Below, piece by piece: positions 16,874-25,479 of a DNA stretch of 64,000 nucleotides. Where the stretch lies: the NCBI GenBank assembly GCA_007693505.1, contig REDL01000077.1:1-64000 (forward strand). Direction: 5' to 3'. Made by a program: the position numbers and the translations under genes. The stretch is from Desulfovibrionales bacterium. GTDB lineage: Bacteria > Desulfobacterota > Desulfovibrionia > Desulfovibrionales > Desulfonatronaceae. How positions within the stretch are numbered: the first letter of the stretch is position 1; each line of letters opens with the position of its first letter. The notes beneath the pieces are model-generated. The model searched no databases. It was not told the DNA's origin and saw nothing but the letters and a program-made list of their open reading frames with translations.

Positions 16874-18232
16874 TTAAGGGTGCTCCGGTCTGGTCGTACC
16901 GGCGGAGCGGGGTAGCACTGGGTTGCCTTGCGGCAACGTTCCAGCGCTTGGCTCCGGCGATTCGTTCTCCGTGTGACTGATGGAATGGGCCATTGTTCCA
17001 TGCCCAGGGGCGGTCGAAGGACGATTCGGCCTCGTGACGTATCTGTTTTGGCCGCGCCAGGCAGCCCCGGCATAGAGACTCAAGGTCTGGCGGGCCGCCT
17101 TGATCCAGGAAAAACGTTCCAGGTTGAGCCGTCCCTGGGCCACGAGGCTGGCGCACAGGTCTTTGTCCGTAAGTGCGTGGGCCAGGGTGGCGGCCATATC
17201 CAGGGCATTTTCCGGGTCGAAGAACACCGCGCCTTCTCCAGCCACCTCTGGCAAGGCCCCGCGGTTTGCGCAGGCCACCGGCACTTCAGCAGCCTGGGCT
17301 TCCAGTACGGGGAGGCCGAAGCCCTCATACAGCGATGGAAAGACGAACAGTGCTGCCTGGGTCAGCAGGCGATCAAGTTCGAACCTGGGCAGGTAGCCGG
17401 TCAGCCTGATCCGGTGGGCTATGTTCCAGCGACCAATGGCCTGGTCCACGGCCCCGTCTTCAGGCAGATGCCCGGCCAGAGCAAGGTGGTGCGGCACGGA
17501 GGTCGCGATCCGGGCAAAGGCCTCGATCAGTCTGGGGATGTTTTTGTGCGGAGATTGGCTGGCAAAAGCCAGAATATACGGGGTGTCCGACTGATGGGAG
17601 GGCTGAAAAGACGGTGACCATGAAACGGGTTGCGATGCTGTTTCTGAGAAGAGCAGGCCCGATGGGCGATGCCATTCCGAAGGCAGCGGAGCTTCATGGA
17701 CCACATGGATCCGTTCCAGGGGCAGGCCGAGATGGCGGTGGATTTCCTGGCGGGAAAAATCGGAAACCGTGATCACCTGGCTGGCCGTTTGGGCGCTAAA
17801 GCGGACAAGCAAGGCCAGTGCCAGACGCTTGAACAGCGGCATGCTTCGGCCATGGCCTTTGGTGTTCATGTCGTGAATGGTGACCACCCCGGGACAGCTT
17901 CCCAGCACCGGGGCCACGTAGCCCAGGGAGTGCAGTACGTCTATACCGTAGCGACGAGCCAGGGCGGGCAGACGGAATTGTTCATACAGCAGCCTTCTGG
18001 TCCGACTGGAAGCCCGTACCGGGCAAACCACCCGCTGAAAGGCCGGAATTTCGGGCAAAGGCCAATCCGCGCCTTCCTGGTTCAGGAAAACCACATACTC
18101 CAGTCCATCATCCACCTCGGCCAAGCCGTGCAAAAGCCCTGCGGCGTAGGTTTCCGTTCCGCCCACAATGCCGGGCAGGAGGTAAAGGAGGTTCAGGCCG
18201 ACGCGAAGAGGGTGGCGTTCAGTTATTGGCAC
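16874..18232 (-). CDS. Family 4 glycosyltransferase
   Basis: A 452-residue GT-B enzyme of the GT4 family. The N-terminal domain has the glycine-rich GIVGGTETYAAGL (16-28) and VVTIHDMN. The C-terminal donor-binding domain has PYILAFASQSPHKNI and the signature EGFGLPVLE (EX7E). Beyond about residue 385 there is a 65-residue Pro/Ser/Thr-rich tail without recognisable similarity. It sits four bases after the toxin gene and three bases before the GT2 gene. It probably adds one sugar to a surface glycan; specificity cannot be read from sequence. Confidence 0.88.
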   Translation of the reverse strand: MPITERHPLRVGLNLLYLLPGIVGGTETYAAGLLHGLAEVDDGLEYVVFLNQEGADWPLPEIPAFQRVVCPVRASSRTRRLLYEQFRLPALARRYGIDVLHSLGYVAPVLGSCPGVVTIHDMNTKGHGRSMPLFKRLALALLVRFSAQTASQVITVSDFSRQEIHRHLGLPLERIHVVHEAPLPSEWHRPSGLLFSETASQPVSWSPSFQPSHQSDTPYILAFASQSPHKNIPRLIEAFARIATSVPHHLALAGHLPEDGAVDQAIGRWNIAHRIRLTGYLPRFELDRLLTQAALFVFPSLYEGFGLPVLEAQAAEVPVACANRGALPEVAGEGAVFFDPENALDMAATLAHALTDKDLCASLVAQGRLNLERFSWIKAARQTLSLYAGAAWRGQNRYVTRPNRPSTAPGHGTMAHSISHTENESPEPSAGTLPQGNPVLPRSAGTTRPEHP

Positions 18233-18236
18233 GGTA

Positions 18237-18590
18237 TCAAGGCTCGTTCGGTGTGTTCGGCAGGAGGAACAAACTGAGCTTGGTCATAAGACGATTTCGA
18301 CGATCCACTGAAACTTCGCCTCTACTCCTTTTAAGTTTAGACCCGGGCAAGACCGCAAGCAATCCGCCTCGAATCAAGGAAGCGGTTTTAAGGCCTGAGC
18401 GGCTGAAGTCGATGTCCCCTGGGGCGATGACCTCATGGAGGTCAATGCAAAAATGTTTTGTTTGGCTAATGATCGCGCAAGCCAGAAGATCATTGAAGGG
18501 AGACATGCTTAGAAGAAACAATACCGGCCTCAGTTTGTTTTTTCCATCAGCTTGAGGCAAGGCGGCAAGCACAACGTCGCCCTCTTTCAT
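18237..18590 (-). CDS. PemK/MazF-type toxin, predicted mRNA interferase
   Basis: A 117-residue PemK/MazF-like protein. The start MKEGDVVLAALPQADGKNK followed by LRPVLFL matches the family's GD-V and RPV strands. The later SGLKTASLIRGGLLAVLP carries the conserved core found in many environmental PemK proteins. It is expected to cut mRNA unless bound by its antitoxin. Its ATG overlaps the stop of the upstream small gene by four bases, the usual antitoxin-toxin arrangement. It is embedded in a glycosyltransferase operon with only four bases before the next gene. Confidence 0.85.
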   Translation of the reverse strand: MKEGDVVLAALPQADGKNKLRPVLFLLSMSPFNDLLACAIISQTKHFCIDLHEVIAPGDIDFSRSGLKTASLIRGGLLAVLPGSKLKRSRGEVSVDRRNRLMTKLSLFLLPNTPNEP

Positions 18591-18808
18591 GATGGTTGAA
18601 TATCTTCCATGGTATATTCAGGTTCGTCTTTTCCGTAAGCACGGCTGAGACTCTCGGCAGCCAGACTGCTCCAGGCGGCTCGTTCAGCTTCAAGAGGGGG
18701 AGGACTGAGTATGGTAACAAGCAATTGTGCGTCATCCGGCAAGTCGCAGGGCTCATCGAGTTGAATATTTTTCCCGTTAAAGTGCGCTTTGAGGGTGATT
18801 GTCGGCAT
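18587..18808 (-). CDS. Putative antitoxin of the PemK-type pair
   Basis: A 73-residue acidic protein. Its start (MPTITLKAHFNGKNIQLDEP) resembles short antitoxins with an N-terminal beta strand pair. The tail (about 44-73: ERAAWSSLAAESLSRAYGKD...) is an amphipathic helix followed by a disordered acidic end, as expected for a toxin-wrapping segment. GGAGA ahead of ATG 18808 supports this start. An ATG at 18823 that overlaps the upstream glycosyltransferase stop is the alternative and would add MNGDT. Assignment rests on size, order and the ATGA coupling to the toxin. Confidence 0.75.
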   Translation of the reverse strand: MPTITLKAHFNGKNIQLDEPCDLPDDAQLLVTILSPPPLEAERAAWSSLAAESLSRAYGKDEPEYTMEDIQPS

Positions 18809-18819
18809 GGTGTCTCCAT

Positions 18820-19929
18820 TCATGTTGTGCTGTCCAGCATGGTCCGGCGAATGATCGTGGCGGTGCGGTCCCAATTGAACGTGTCCCGGACGGTCTTCTT
18901 CAGGTTCTCGGGCATTCTGGTTTCCAAGGCAAGTATTTCCCGGATGCGTCCCACCCAGCCTTCCGGCTGAAAATCGTTCAGGACTGTGGCGCCGTAGGGT
19001 GCGAACTGGCTCAGGGAACTGTTGGCCTGGACCAAAGCCGGTGTGCCTTGGGACAGGGCTTCGATTACTGGCAAACCGAAACCTTCCAGCACGGAGGGAA
19101 AGACCAGGGCCACGGCTTGGCGGTACAGCGCGGGCAGGTCTTCCGGGGCCACCCGCCCCAGGAGCAGGATATCCTCGGAATACGGATGTTCCGCGATGGC
19201 CTGGCGCAGGGAGGCATCGTGCCAAGACTCTGCGCCAGTGAGGACGAGTTTGCATATGGACCGGGCATCGGTTTGTCTCGTCGAGGTTGCGGTCTGCTGG
19301 CGAAGTAGCGCGAAGACCTGGAGCAGGAAGGGGATATTCTTCTTGGGTTCCAGGCTGCCCACATGAAGGAGATACCTCGCGGGCAGCGGGACGGTGTTGA
19401 TTGTTGCCAGGGGAGCGGGCGGGGCCAGGAACGTTTCGGAGAGTCCGCAGGGAGCCAGGGTGATCCGCGAACGGGGAACGGCGAACACCTGAGCCACGTC
19501 CTCGGCCGTGTATTCCGAGATGGCGAAGATATGGGCCGCGTGGTCCAACACCGCGGGCAGGGAGCGGGTGCCCAGGCGTCCGCGCCAGGAGAGCAGGGCG
19601 CGGTCGTGCCACGCACCCAGATCCAGGATGACCACGCCGAATTGACGACGCCAGAATTTACGGGGCACGAAGGTGTTGGTGAACAGGAAAAGATCATCCG
19701 GACGGGCCTCCAGGCCGGCCAAAATGGGCCGCCAGAGCAGATCCCGGAGTATGCCGTTCAGCTGGCGATGGATACCACTCCGCCCGAGGACCCGAAAGGG
19801 GCTCGTGAGGGGCAGTACCTGCAAGGGCAAGGCCTGTCGCATCAGGCGATGGCAGACCTCCCAGGCGTACACCGATGAACCCGTTTCGGTCTGGTTTGTC
19901 AGGCTGAGATCCACGAAGAGGCGTTTCAT
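18820..19929 (-). CDS. Family 4 glycosyltransferase
   Basis: A 369-residue GT4 enzyme. The N-terminal domain is seen in MKRLFVDLSLTNQTETGSSV and FAISEYTAEDVAQ. The C-terminal domain has RYLLHVGSLEPKKNIPFLL and the EX7E signature EGFGLPVIE followed by ALSQGTPALVQAN. The ATG overlaps the stop of the preceding GT4 gene by four bases. Its own stop overlaps a possible antitoxin start. It belongs to the same operon and presumably extends the same glycan; donor and acceptor are unknown. Confidence 0.9.
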   Translation of the reverse strand: MKRLFVDLSLTNQTETGSSVYAWEVCHRLMRQALPLQVLPLTSPFRVLGRSGIHRQLNGILRDLLWRPILAGLEARPDDLFLFTNTFVPRKFWRRQFGVVILDLGAWHDRALLSWRGRLGTRSLPAVLDHAAHIFAISEYTAEDVAQVFAVPRSRITLAPCGLSETFLAPPAPLATINTVPLPARYLLHVGSLEPKKNIPFLLQVFALLRQQTATSTRQTDARSICKLVLTGAESWHDASLRQAIAEHPYSEDILLLGRVAPEDLPALYRQAVALVFPSVLEGFGLPVIEALSQGTPALVQANSSLSQFAPYGATVLNDFQPEGWVGRIREILALETRMPENLKKTVRDTFNWDRTATIIRRTMLDSTT

Positions 19930-21236
19930 GGTTGGATGGTTTTGTGTTTCAATTGTCCTGGAGTGTCATGGAGCGCTGATGAGCAATCATGAACCTGAGG
20001 GTCGGCGGAGTTACCAATGACCTGATGATAGACCTGTACTGTTTTCGCAACGCATTCAGCCCAGGTGAATCGCGCGGCCTGCTTCAATCCCCGCTCCCTG
20101 GCTGTCTGGCGGAAAGGCTCGTCAGTCAGCAATTTTTCCAGACCTTCCTGGATGGCTTGCTCATTCTCGGGGTCCACCAGCAGGGCCGCGTCCCCGGCCA
20201 CCTCAGGCAGGCTGGCGCGGTTGGCGGTGAGCACCGGCACTCCGCAGGCCATCGCCTCCAGCACCGGTAGCCCGAACCCTTCATAAAATGATGGCATGGC
20301 CAACCCGGCGGCACCGGCAACCAGAGCCGGGAGACTGCGCTCAGGAACATAGCCCAGTCGTCGGACCGCACCCGCCGTTTCCAACGGGTGCATCAATCGC
20401 TCCAGGTCCTCGGTCAGCCATCCGCCGGATCCGGCCAAAACCAATGGAAAGAATGTCTTGATTCCGGTGGGAAGCCCGGCAAAGGCCATCAGCAACCGGG
20501 CCAGATTCTTGCGTGGTTCCCGTGTGGCCACACAGAGCAGGTAGCGCCCATGTTCCAGGTGCAGGTCCTGCAGGATTGGCCGGGTCCGCTGCATGGGCAT
20601 AGGCTGGAACGCGGGGTCCACGCCCAACGGCGTAACACTGACCCGATGCGCCGCGGCCCCCAGAATCTGGAGGATTTCCTGACGGACGAATTCGGAGTCC
20701 GTCAGGATGTGGTCCGCTTGGCGCAGCGTTTTGGGCAGTTCCCGGTCCAGGAGCATGAGCCGTTCCCTGGGATGGTATGCCGGGAAGTGGAGAAAGGAAA
20801 GGTCATGGATGGTGACCACGCTTGGCCCTGCATACGGCAACAGGAGATAATTGGGGCCATGCAAAACCGGGGTTGCGGTCGAGCGGGTTTTTGTCCAAAA
20901 AGAAATTTTTTTCAGGCCGAAACTGATCCGGTCCTGCAGGCAGCGGCAGGGGAGTGCCCGGCGCAACGAGGTAACCGTGCTGCTGCCCGCATCCGCGGTG
21001 ATGGTTTTTTTGCGATCAAAGGGCCCACAGGGGTCGGCTACCCAACTACGACCAGCAAAAAAACGCACGGAGCCGAGATCTGAGCGAGTCTGGAGGCCAC
21101 GTGCCAACTCCAGGACGTAGCGGCCAATGCCGGTCAGATGGGTATCCCGCAAGGCGTCCGTGAGCAACAGGACGTCCGGTCTGCCCTCTGAGGCCAATGG
21201 CGAGGAGGGAACTGAAGCAAATAGCGTTTGGTGCAT
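19926..21236 (-). CDS. Family 4 glycosyltransferase, first gene of the minus-strand glycan operon
   Basis: A 436-residue GT4 enzyme. GRPDVLLLTDALRDTHLTGIGRYV marks the N-terminal domain (in part LTGIGRYVLELARGL). PSVVTIHDLSFLHFP, YLLCVATREPRKNLARLL and the signature EGFGLPVLEAMACGVPVL follow in order. The frame remains open upstream to 22337, but that part is antisense to the GDP-mannose dehydratase gene and shows no similarity. ATG 21236 is the first sensible start, though its Shine-Dalgarno is weak. The promoter should lie in the 111-base divergent gap before the dehydratase. Confidence 0.88.
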   Translation of the reverse strand: MHQTLFASVPSSPLASEGRPDVLLLTDALRDTHLTGIGRYVLELARGLQTRSDLGSVRFFAGRSWVADPCGPFDRKKTITADAGSSTVTSLRRALPCRCLQDRISFGLKKISFWTKTRSTATPVLHGPNYLLLPYAGPSVVTIHDLSFLHFPAYHPRERLMLLDRELPKTLRQADHILTDSEFVRQEILQILGAAAHRVSVTPLGVDPAFQPMPMQRTRPILQDLHLEHGRYLLCVATREPRKNLARLLMAFAGLPTGIKTFFPLVLAGSGGWLTEDLERLMHPLETAGAVRRLGYVPERSLPALVAGAAGLAMPSFYEGFGLPVLEAMACGVPVLTANRASLPEVAGDAALLVDPENEQAIQEGLEKLLTDEPFRQTARERGLKQAARFTWAECVAKTVQVYHQVIGNSADPQVHDCSSALHDTPGQLKHKTIQP

Positions 21237-21347
21237 GGGGTTCCAGGTGGACAAGCCATAAATTTGACCATAAAGAACGACTTCACGCAAGATCACCGCA
21301 GGGACAACGCCCTCCGTCTTGAAAAACTGAGCTGAACCAAAATCAAC

Positions 21348-22316
21348 ATGCCGAACAGACAAAAAAAAGCCCTGATCATGGGCATCTCCGGGCAGGACGG
21401 GGCCTACCTGGCCAGGTTTCTTCTGGATAAGGGCTATCGGGTATTTGGGACGTCCCGTGACGTACAGATGTCTTCCTTCGCGAACCTGCGTCGGCTGAAG
21501 GTGATGGAACAGGTTACCCTTCTTTCCGTGGCGGTGACGGACTTTCGCAGCGTGCTGCAGGCCATCATCCGTTCTGAGCCGGACGAAATCTATAATCTGG
21601 CCGGGCAGAGTTCCGTGGGACTCTCCTTTGAACAACCCATGGAAACCTTTGAAAGCATCAGTGTCGCGGTGATCAACCTGCTGGAGGCCATTCGCTTTTT
21701 TGAGGGACCGGTACGGCTGTACAATGCCGGGTCCAGCGAGTGCTTTGGAAATACCCAGGGGCTGCCTGCCAACGAAGAGACTCCGTTTCGACCGCGCAGC
21801 CCATATGCCGTGGCCAAATCCGCGGCATTCTGGGAAGTTGCCAATTATCGTGAAGCATACGGTCTGTACGCCTGCTCCGGTATTCTCTTTAACCATGAGT
21901 CTCCTCTGCGTCCGGAGCGTTTTGTCACCCAGAAGATTGTGGCCGCAGCCTGTCGGATTGCCCAGGAGGGTAAAGGTGAACTGTCCCTGGGAAATATCGA
22001 TGTGCAGCGGGATTGGGGATGGGCGCCGGAGTATGTGGAGGCCATGTGGCAAATGCTGCAACAGGAGATTCCCGACGACTACGTGATCGCCACCGGCAAG
22101 ACGTTCAGCCTGGAAGACTTCACGCGCCATGTGTTTGAGCATCTTCATCTGGATTGGACCAACCATGTGCGCACCAACCCAGAATTCATTCGCCCCACGG
22201 ACATCATGGTCAGCCGGGCCGACCCCTCCAAGGCGGATCGTCATTTGGGCTGGCGGGCGCAATGCACCATGCCGGACGTTGCCCGGATGATGGTGGATGC
22301 GCGGATCAAGGCATAA
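21348..22316 (+). CDS. gmd: GDP-mannose 4,6-dehydratase
   Basis: Converts GDP-D-mannose to GDP-4-keto-6-deoxy-D-mannose, the precursor of GDP-rhamnose, GDP-fucose and related sugars. The Rossmann motif is GISGQDGAYLARFLL (13-27). The active site shows SSECFGNTQG, and YAVAKSAA supplies the Tyr/Lys pair. NHESPLRPERFVTQKI is a Gmd fingerprint. At 322 residues it is close to the short Pseudomonas-type Gmd. No Rmd or Fcl reductase lies in the window, so the end sugar cannot be named. It is divergent from the glycosyltransferase operon. Confidence 0.95.
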   Translation: MPNRQKKALIMGISGQDGAYLARFLLDKGYRVFGTSRDVQMSSFANLRRLKVMEQVTLLSVAVTDFRSVLQAIIRSEPDEIYNLAGQSSVGLSFEQPMETFESISVAVINLLEAIRFFEGPVRLYNAGSSECFGNTQGLPANEETPFRPRSPYAVAKSAAFWEVANYREAYGLYACSGILFNHESPLRPERFVTQKIVAAACRIAQEGKGELSLGNIDVQRDWGWAPEYVEAMWQMLQQEIPDDYVIATGKTFSLEDFTRHVFEHLHLDWTNHVRTNPEFIRPTDIMVSRADPSKADRHLGWRAQCTMPDVARMMVDARIKA

Positions 22317-22462
22317 GAGAATCGGGCCAAAATTCAAAAGCTCTGTTTCAACAACCTGGGATGTGACTGAAATAACGTTTCCTGGGTCATGAGCGAACAG
22401 CCCTCATCACTGAAGTTCGAAATTTTGAAAACGTGAACCTTTGAACACCAGACCAAAGCAGC

Positions 22463-22969
22463 ATGCCTGAAACCAATGACATCACCGTGGCAGGGATCTC
22501 CGTCGAAGAACTGAACGCCAAGATTGAGACCGTACTGGCGGAAATGAACGCGGACCATGGCGACCCAATGATCAAAGCCCTGCAGGATGACATTGCCTTG
22601 CGTAGCTACCACGTGGAAGGCTTGGTCAATGAAGCGGCCCAGTGTTTTCCAGCCAGAACCGCGCTGCCAGCACGGATGAATCGATTCCCATTGAAATATT
22701 TCGGCTTCCTGCACCGCTTCATCCTGCGGTTTTACGAAGTGCTCTTCCGTGAGCAACGCGGGGTGAACCTGGCCCTGATCAAGGCTCTGCGCGAATCCAT
22801 GGCTGTCAATCGCCAACTCAATGAACAGGTCCAGCGCGGACAGCAGAAAATGGTCGAAATCCTCCAGGACATGCAAAACCGTTCCACCGCGCAGCATGCT
22901 GTATTGGCTCAAATGGAAAACGAACTGCTGAGTCTCCGGGAGCAACGGGACCGCCCCAAAGAATCTTGA
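22463..22969 (+). CDS. Coiled-coil protein of unknown function in the glycan locus
   Basis: A 168-residue protein without signal peptide or membrane segment. An aromatic-basic middle (about 70-100, FLHRFILRFYEVLFREQ) is followed by a helix rich in Gln/Glu (105-165) likely to form a coiled coil. Similar N-terminal modules occur in front of methyltransferases or glycosyltransferases in polysaccharide loci, so it may be a detached partner domain for the next gene; this is inference. It starts 146 bases after gmd and ends 84 bases before the double glycosyltransferase. Confidence 0.65.
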   Translation: MPETNDITVAGISVEELNAKIETVLAEMNADHGDPMIKALQDDIALRSYHVEGLVNEAAQCFPARTALPARMNRFPLKYFGFLHRFILRFYEVLFREQRGVNLALIKALRESMAVNRQLNEQVQRGQQKMVEILQDMQNRSTAQHAVLAQMENELLSLREQRDRPKES

Positions 22970-23053
22970 TTGACCTCGGTCCGACCAACTCGTGGGAATG
23001 GGCCAGTCCGGCCCTTTCAGCACATCAACACCCTTCACTGATCTGGATTCATC

Positions 23054-25405
23054 GTGCAAACCAATCCAACCGGGCGAAGCGTCGCCATCGTCATTCCATG
23101 GTTTGGCAAGGACCTCAAAGGCGGAGCCGAACAACAGGCCTGGCAGATGGCAACCCGGCTTGCGGCTCGGGGGCATTCTGTCGAGGTCTTGACCACCTGC
23201 GGGCGATCCTTTCAAGACCATTGGGCTGCCAACCATTATCCCGAAGGCATGGCCCGGGAGGATGGCTTGATGATCCGCCGTTTTGCCCTGCGCCATAGTT
23301 CATTTCATGATTTCAATGCGTTAAATGGCCACCTTCTGCGCCTGGACCGGAACATGCTCAAACCGGGTGTCAGTCCGGTGCCGGGCAATGCCGCGGAGGT
23401 GTTCGCCTCAGACAGCGTCCATGCCCAGGGGTTGCTGGACCATTTGAGCAAGCATGGCCGGAACTACACCGCGGTGGTATTTTTGCCGTATTTGTATGGG
23501 CCGACATTGAACGGGTTGCCTCTCGTGGCTGAGCAAGCCTATTTGATGCCCTGTTTGCACGATGAAGCCTATGCCTACCTGCCGCAGGTGGAGCGGGTTT
23601 TTCGCTTGGCCAAGGGGATTTTATACTTGTCTGCCGGGGAGAAAGCCCTGGCGGAAAAGTTGTATGGCCCTGGAATTCTGCCCAAGGGGGTGCTGGTCGG
23701 TGCCGGTGTGGAACTGGTAGCACCCCATGCGGGTTCGGACAACACCCATATTCTGGAGACAACGGGGGAAGCCTTCGTGCTTTGTCTCGGCCGGAGAGAC
23801 CTGCATAAAAACACGGATTTCCTGGTTCAGGCCTTTCACCGTCACCGAAAACGCCATTCTGATTCCAGCCTGCGGCTTGTGCTGGCAGGGCCGGGTGACC
23901 ATTCCTACGACGACCGCGATCACGGCGTGGTGGATCTGGGATTGGTCAGTGAGGACGAGAAGGCCGTTCTTCTGGCCAAATGCCGGGCCTTGTTCCATCC
24001 CAGCGAAAACGAGAGCTATTCACGGGTGATCATGGAGGCCTGGTTCAGTGAGCAACCGGTGGCAGCCCATGGCCGCTGTTTGGCTACAGCCACGGTGGTT
24101 CGTCAAAGCGGTGGCGGGTGGCTGGCAGTGACCCTGGACCAGTGGGCCGACCTTTTTGACCTGGTTGCAACGGCTTCGCCCACGGAACGCCACGCTCTTG
24201 GCCAACTGGGACGGGATCATGCCCGGGAGCATGCTTCCTGGGACCGGGTGGTGGACCGCTACGAGCAGGCCTTGGGACTGCATGGGTGCTCAGCCGTTGA
24301 CAATGGACCGTGTGTTCAGGTTGCCGACCAGGGCCGGGCCATACACCAGATTGTGGCCGGGTTTCGCCTCGGTGACGCGATTTCCAATTACGCCCGGGCC
24401 ATCCGGGAACAGCTCACGGCTCAGGGATTTACCTCGGAAATCTTTCTTCCGGGAGAGCACCTGGATCCGGCGGCCAGGCATTTGGCCCATCCCTATCACC
24501 AAGGCTGCATTAAACCAGGTGACGGGCTGATCTACCACCATTCCATCGGTTCGGATCTGACCCCGTTCGCCGCGGTGCACCAAGGGCCGAAGTGTTTGAT
24601 CTACCACAACATCACTCCGGCGCATTTCTATGCACCCTACAGCGATGCCCGTGTCGACCTGTTGGAAGGTGGACGGGCTGAATTGAGCGCACTGGCGAAA
24701 TGTTTCCCGCTCAGTGTCGGCGTGTCGGAGTACAACGCCCAGGAACTGGTGCAAGCCGGGTTTTCCGATCCGGGGGTTCTGCCGCTGATTGTCGATCCGG
24801 CCCAATGGAACAGCGCACCCGACCCGATCCTGATGGCCCGATTCCAGGACGGACGCACGAATATCCTTTTCGTGGGCCGGGTGGCTCCAAACAAACGCCA
24901 GGACCTGCTGATCCGGGCGTTTGCGGTTTACCGAAGCCTGGACCCTTTTGCCCGGATGATTTTCGTGGGAGGATTTGACCCGGCCGATCCGTATTACATC
25001 AGTCTGACCTGGATGGCGGACAAATTCGGTCTGGGAGACAACCTGCTTTTTCTGGGCAGCATTCCAGATCCTGGACTGCATTCCTGTTACCGCACGGCCC
25101 ATCTCTTTTGGTCCATGAGTGAGCACGAAGGCTTCGGAGTGCCGTTGATCGAGGCCATGTGGTTCAATGTTCCCGTGCTGGCTCTGGCCCGTGCGGCCGT
25201 TTCCGAGACCATGGGCGACGCAGGAGCTCTGCTACATGATGTACATGACTATCCCCGTATGGCCGCCCTGGCCCGGGTGTTGATCCACGACGACCAGATT
25301 CGTAATCACGTTGTCCGATCTCAGCAGGTTCGACGGACAACCTTCATGGCCGCACCATTTCATGATCGCTTTCAGCGGGTGCTGGACCGGATGGGATTGC
25401 GATGA
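23054..25405 (+). CDS. Tandem double-domain family 4 glycosyltransferase
   Basis: A 783-residue protein containing two complete GT4 units. Unit 1 (about 8-405) shows IVIPWFGKDLKGGAEQQAW, FVLCLGRRDLHKNTDFLV and the signature ENESYSRVIMEAW. Unit 2 (about 415-783) shows HQIVAGFRLGDAISNYARAI, ILFVGRVAPNKRQDLLI and EHEGFGVPLIEAMW. Both keep the EX7E motif, so both may be active and could add two sugars in a row or alternately. No membrane segment. The joint near residues 405-420 is short, suggesting gene fusion rather than a read-through artefact. Confidence 0.9.
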   Translation: MQTNPTGRSVAIVIPWFGKDLKGGAEQQAWQMATRLAARGHSVEVLTTCGRSFQDHWAANHYPEGMAREDGLMIRRFALRHSSFHDFNALNGHLLRLDRNMLKPGVSPVPGNAAEVFASDSVHAQGLLDHLSKHGRNYTAVVFLPYLYGPTLNGLPLVAEQAYLMPCLHDEAYAYLPQVERVFRLAKGILYLSAGEKALAEKLYGPGILPKGVLVGAGVELVAPHAGSDNTHILETTGEAFVLCLGRRDLHKNTDFLVQAFHRHRKRHSDSSLRLVLAGPGDHSYDDRDHGVVDLGLVSEDEKAVLLAKCRALFHPSENESYSRVIMEAWFSEQPVAAHGRCLATATVVRQSGGGWLAVTLDQWADLFDLVATASPTERHALGQLGRDHAREHASWDRVVDRYEQALGLHGCSAVDNGPCVQVADQGRAIHQIVAGFRLGDAISNYARAIREQLTAQGFTSEIFLPGEHLDPAARHLAHPYHQGCIKPGDGLIYHHSIGSDLTPFAAVHQGPKCLIYHNITPAHFYAPYSDARVDLLEGGRAELSALAKCFPLSVGVSEYNAQELVQAGFSDPGVLPLIVDPAQWNSAPDPILMARFQDGRTNILFVGRVAPNKRQDLLIRAFAVYRSLDPFARMIFVGGFDPADPYYISLTWMADKFGLGDNLLFLGSIPDPGLHSCYRTAHLFWSMSEHEGFGVPLIEAMWFNVPVLALARAAVSETMGDAGALLHDVHDYPRMAALARVLIHDDQIRNHVVRSQQVRRTTFMAAPFHDRFQRVLDRMGLR

Positions 25406-25479
25406 GCCGCTATTACCCAGAAACAAACTAGGGATGGTGGCGAAATGTTTTGCCCCGTTCCAACAAGCAGGTTACCATC

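Noticed and set aside
18587-19612. 341-codon minus-strand frame ending in the antitoxin
   Set aside because: Only the last 73 codons look like a protein; the rest is a shadow of the GT4 gene in another frame.
21237-22337. Upstream 367-codon extension of the GT4 gene
   Set aside because: It is antisense to gmd, which has all catalytic motifs; the GT4 fold starts after 21236.
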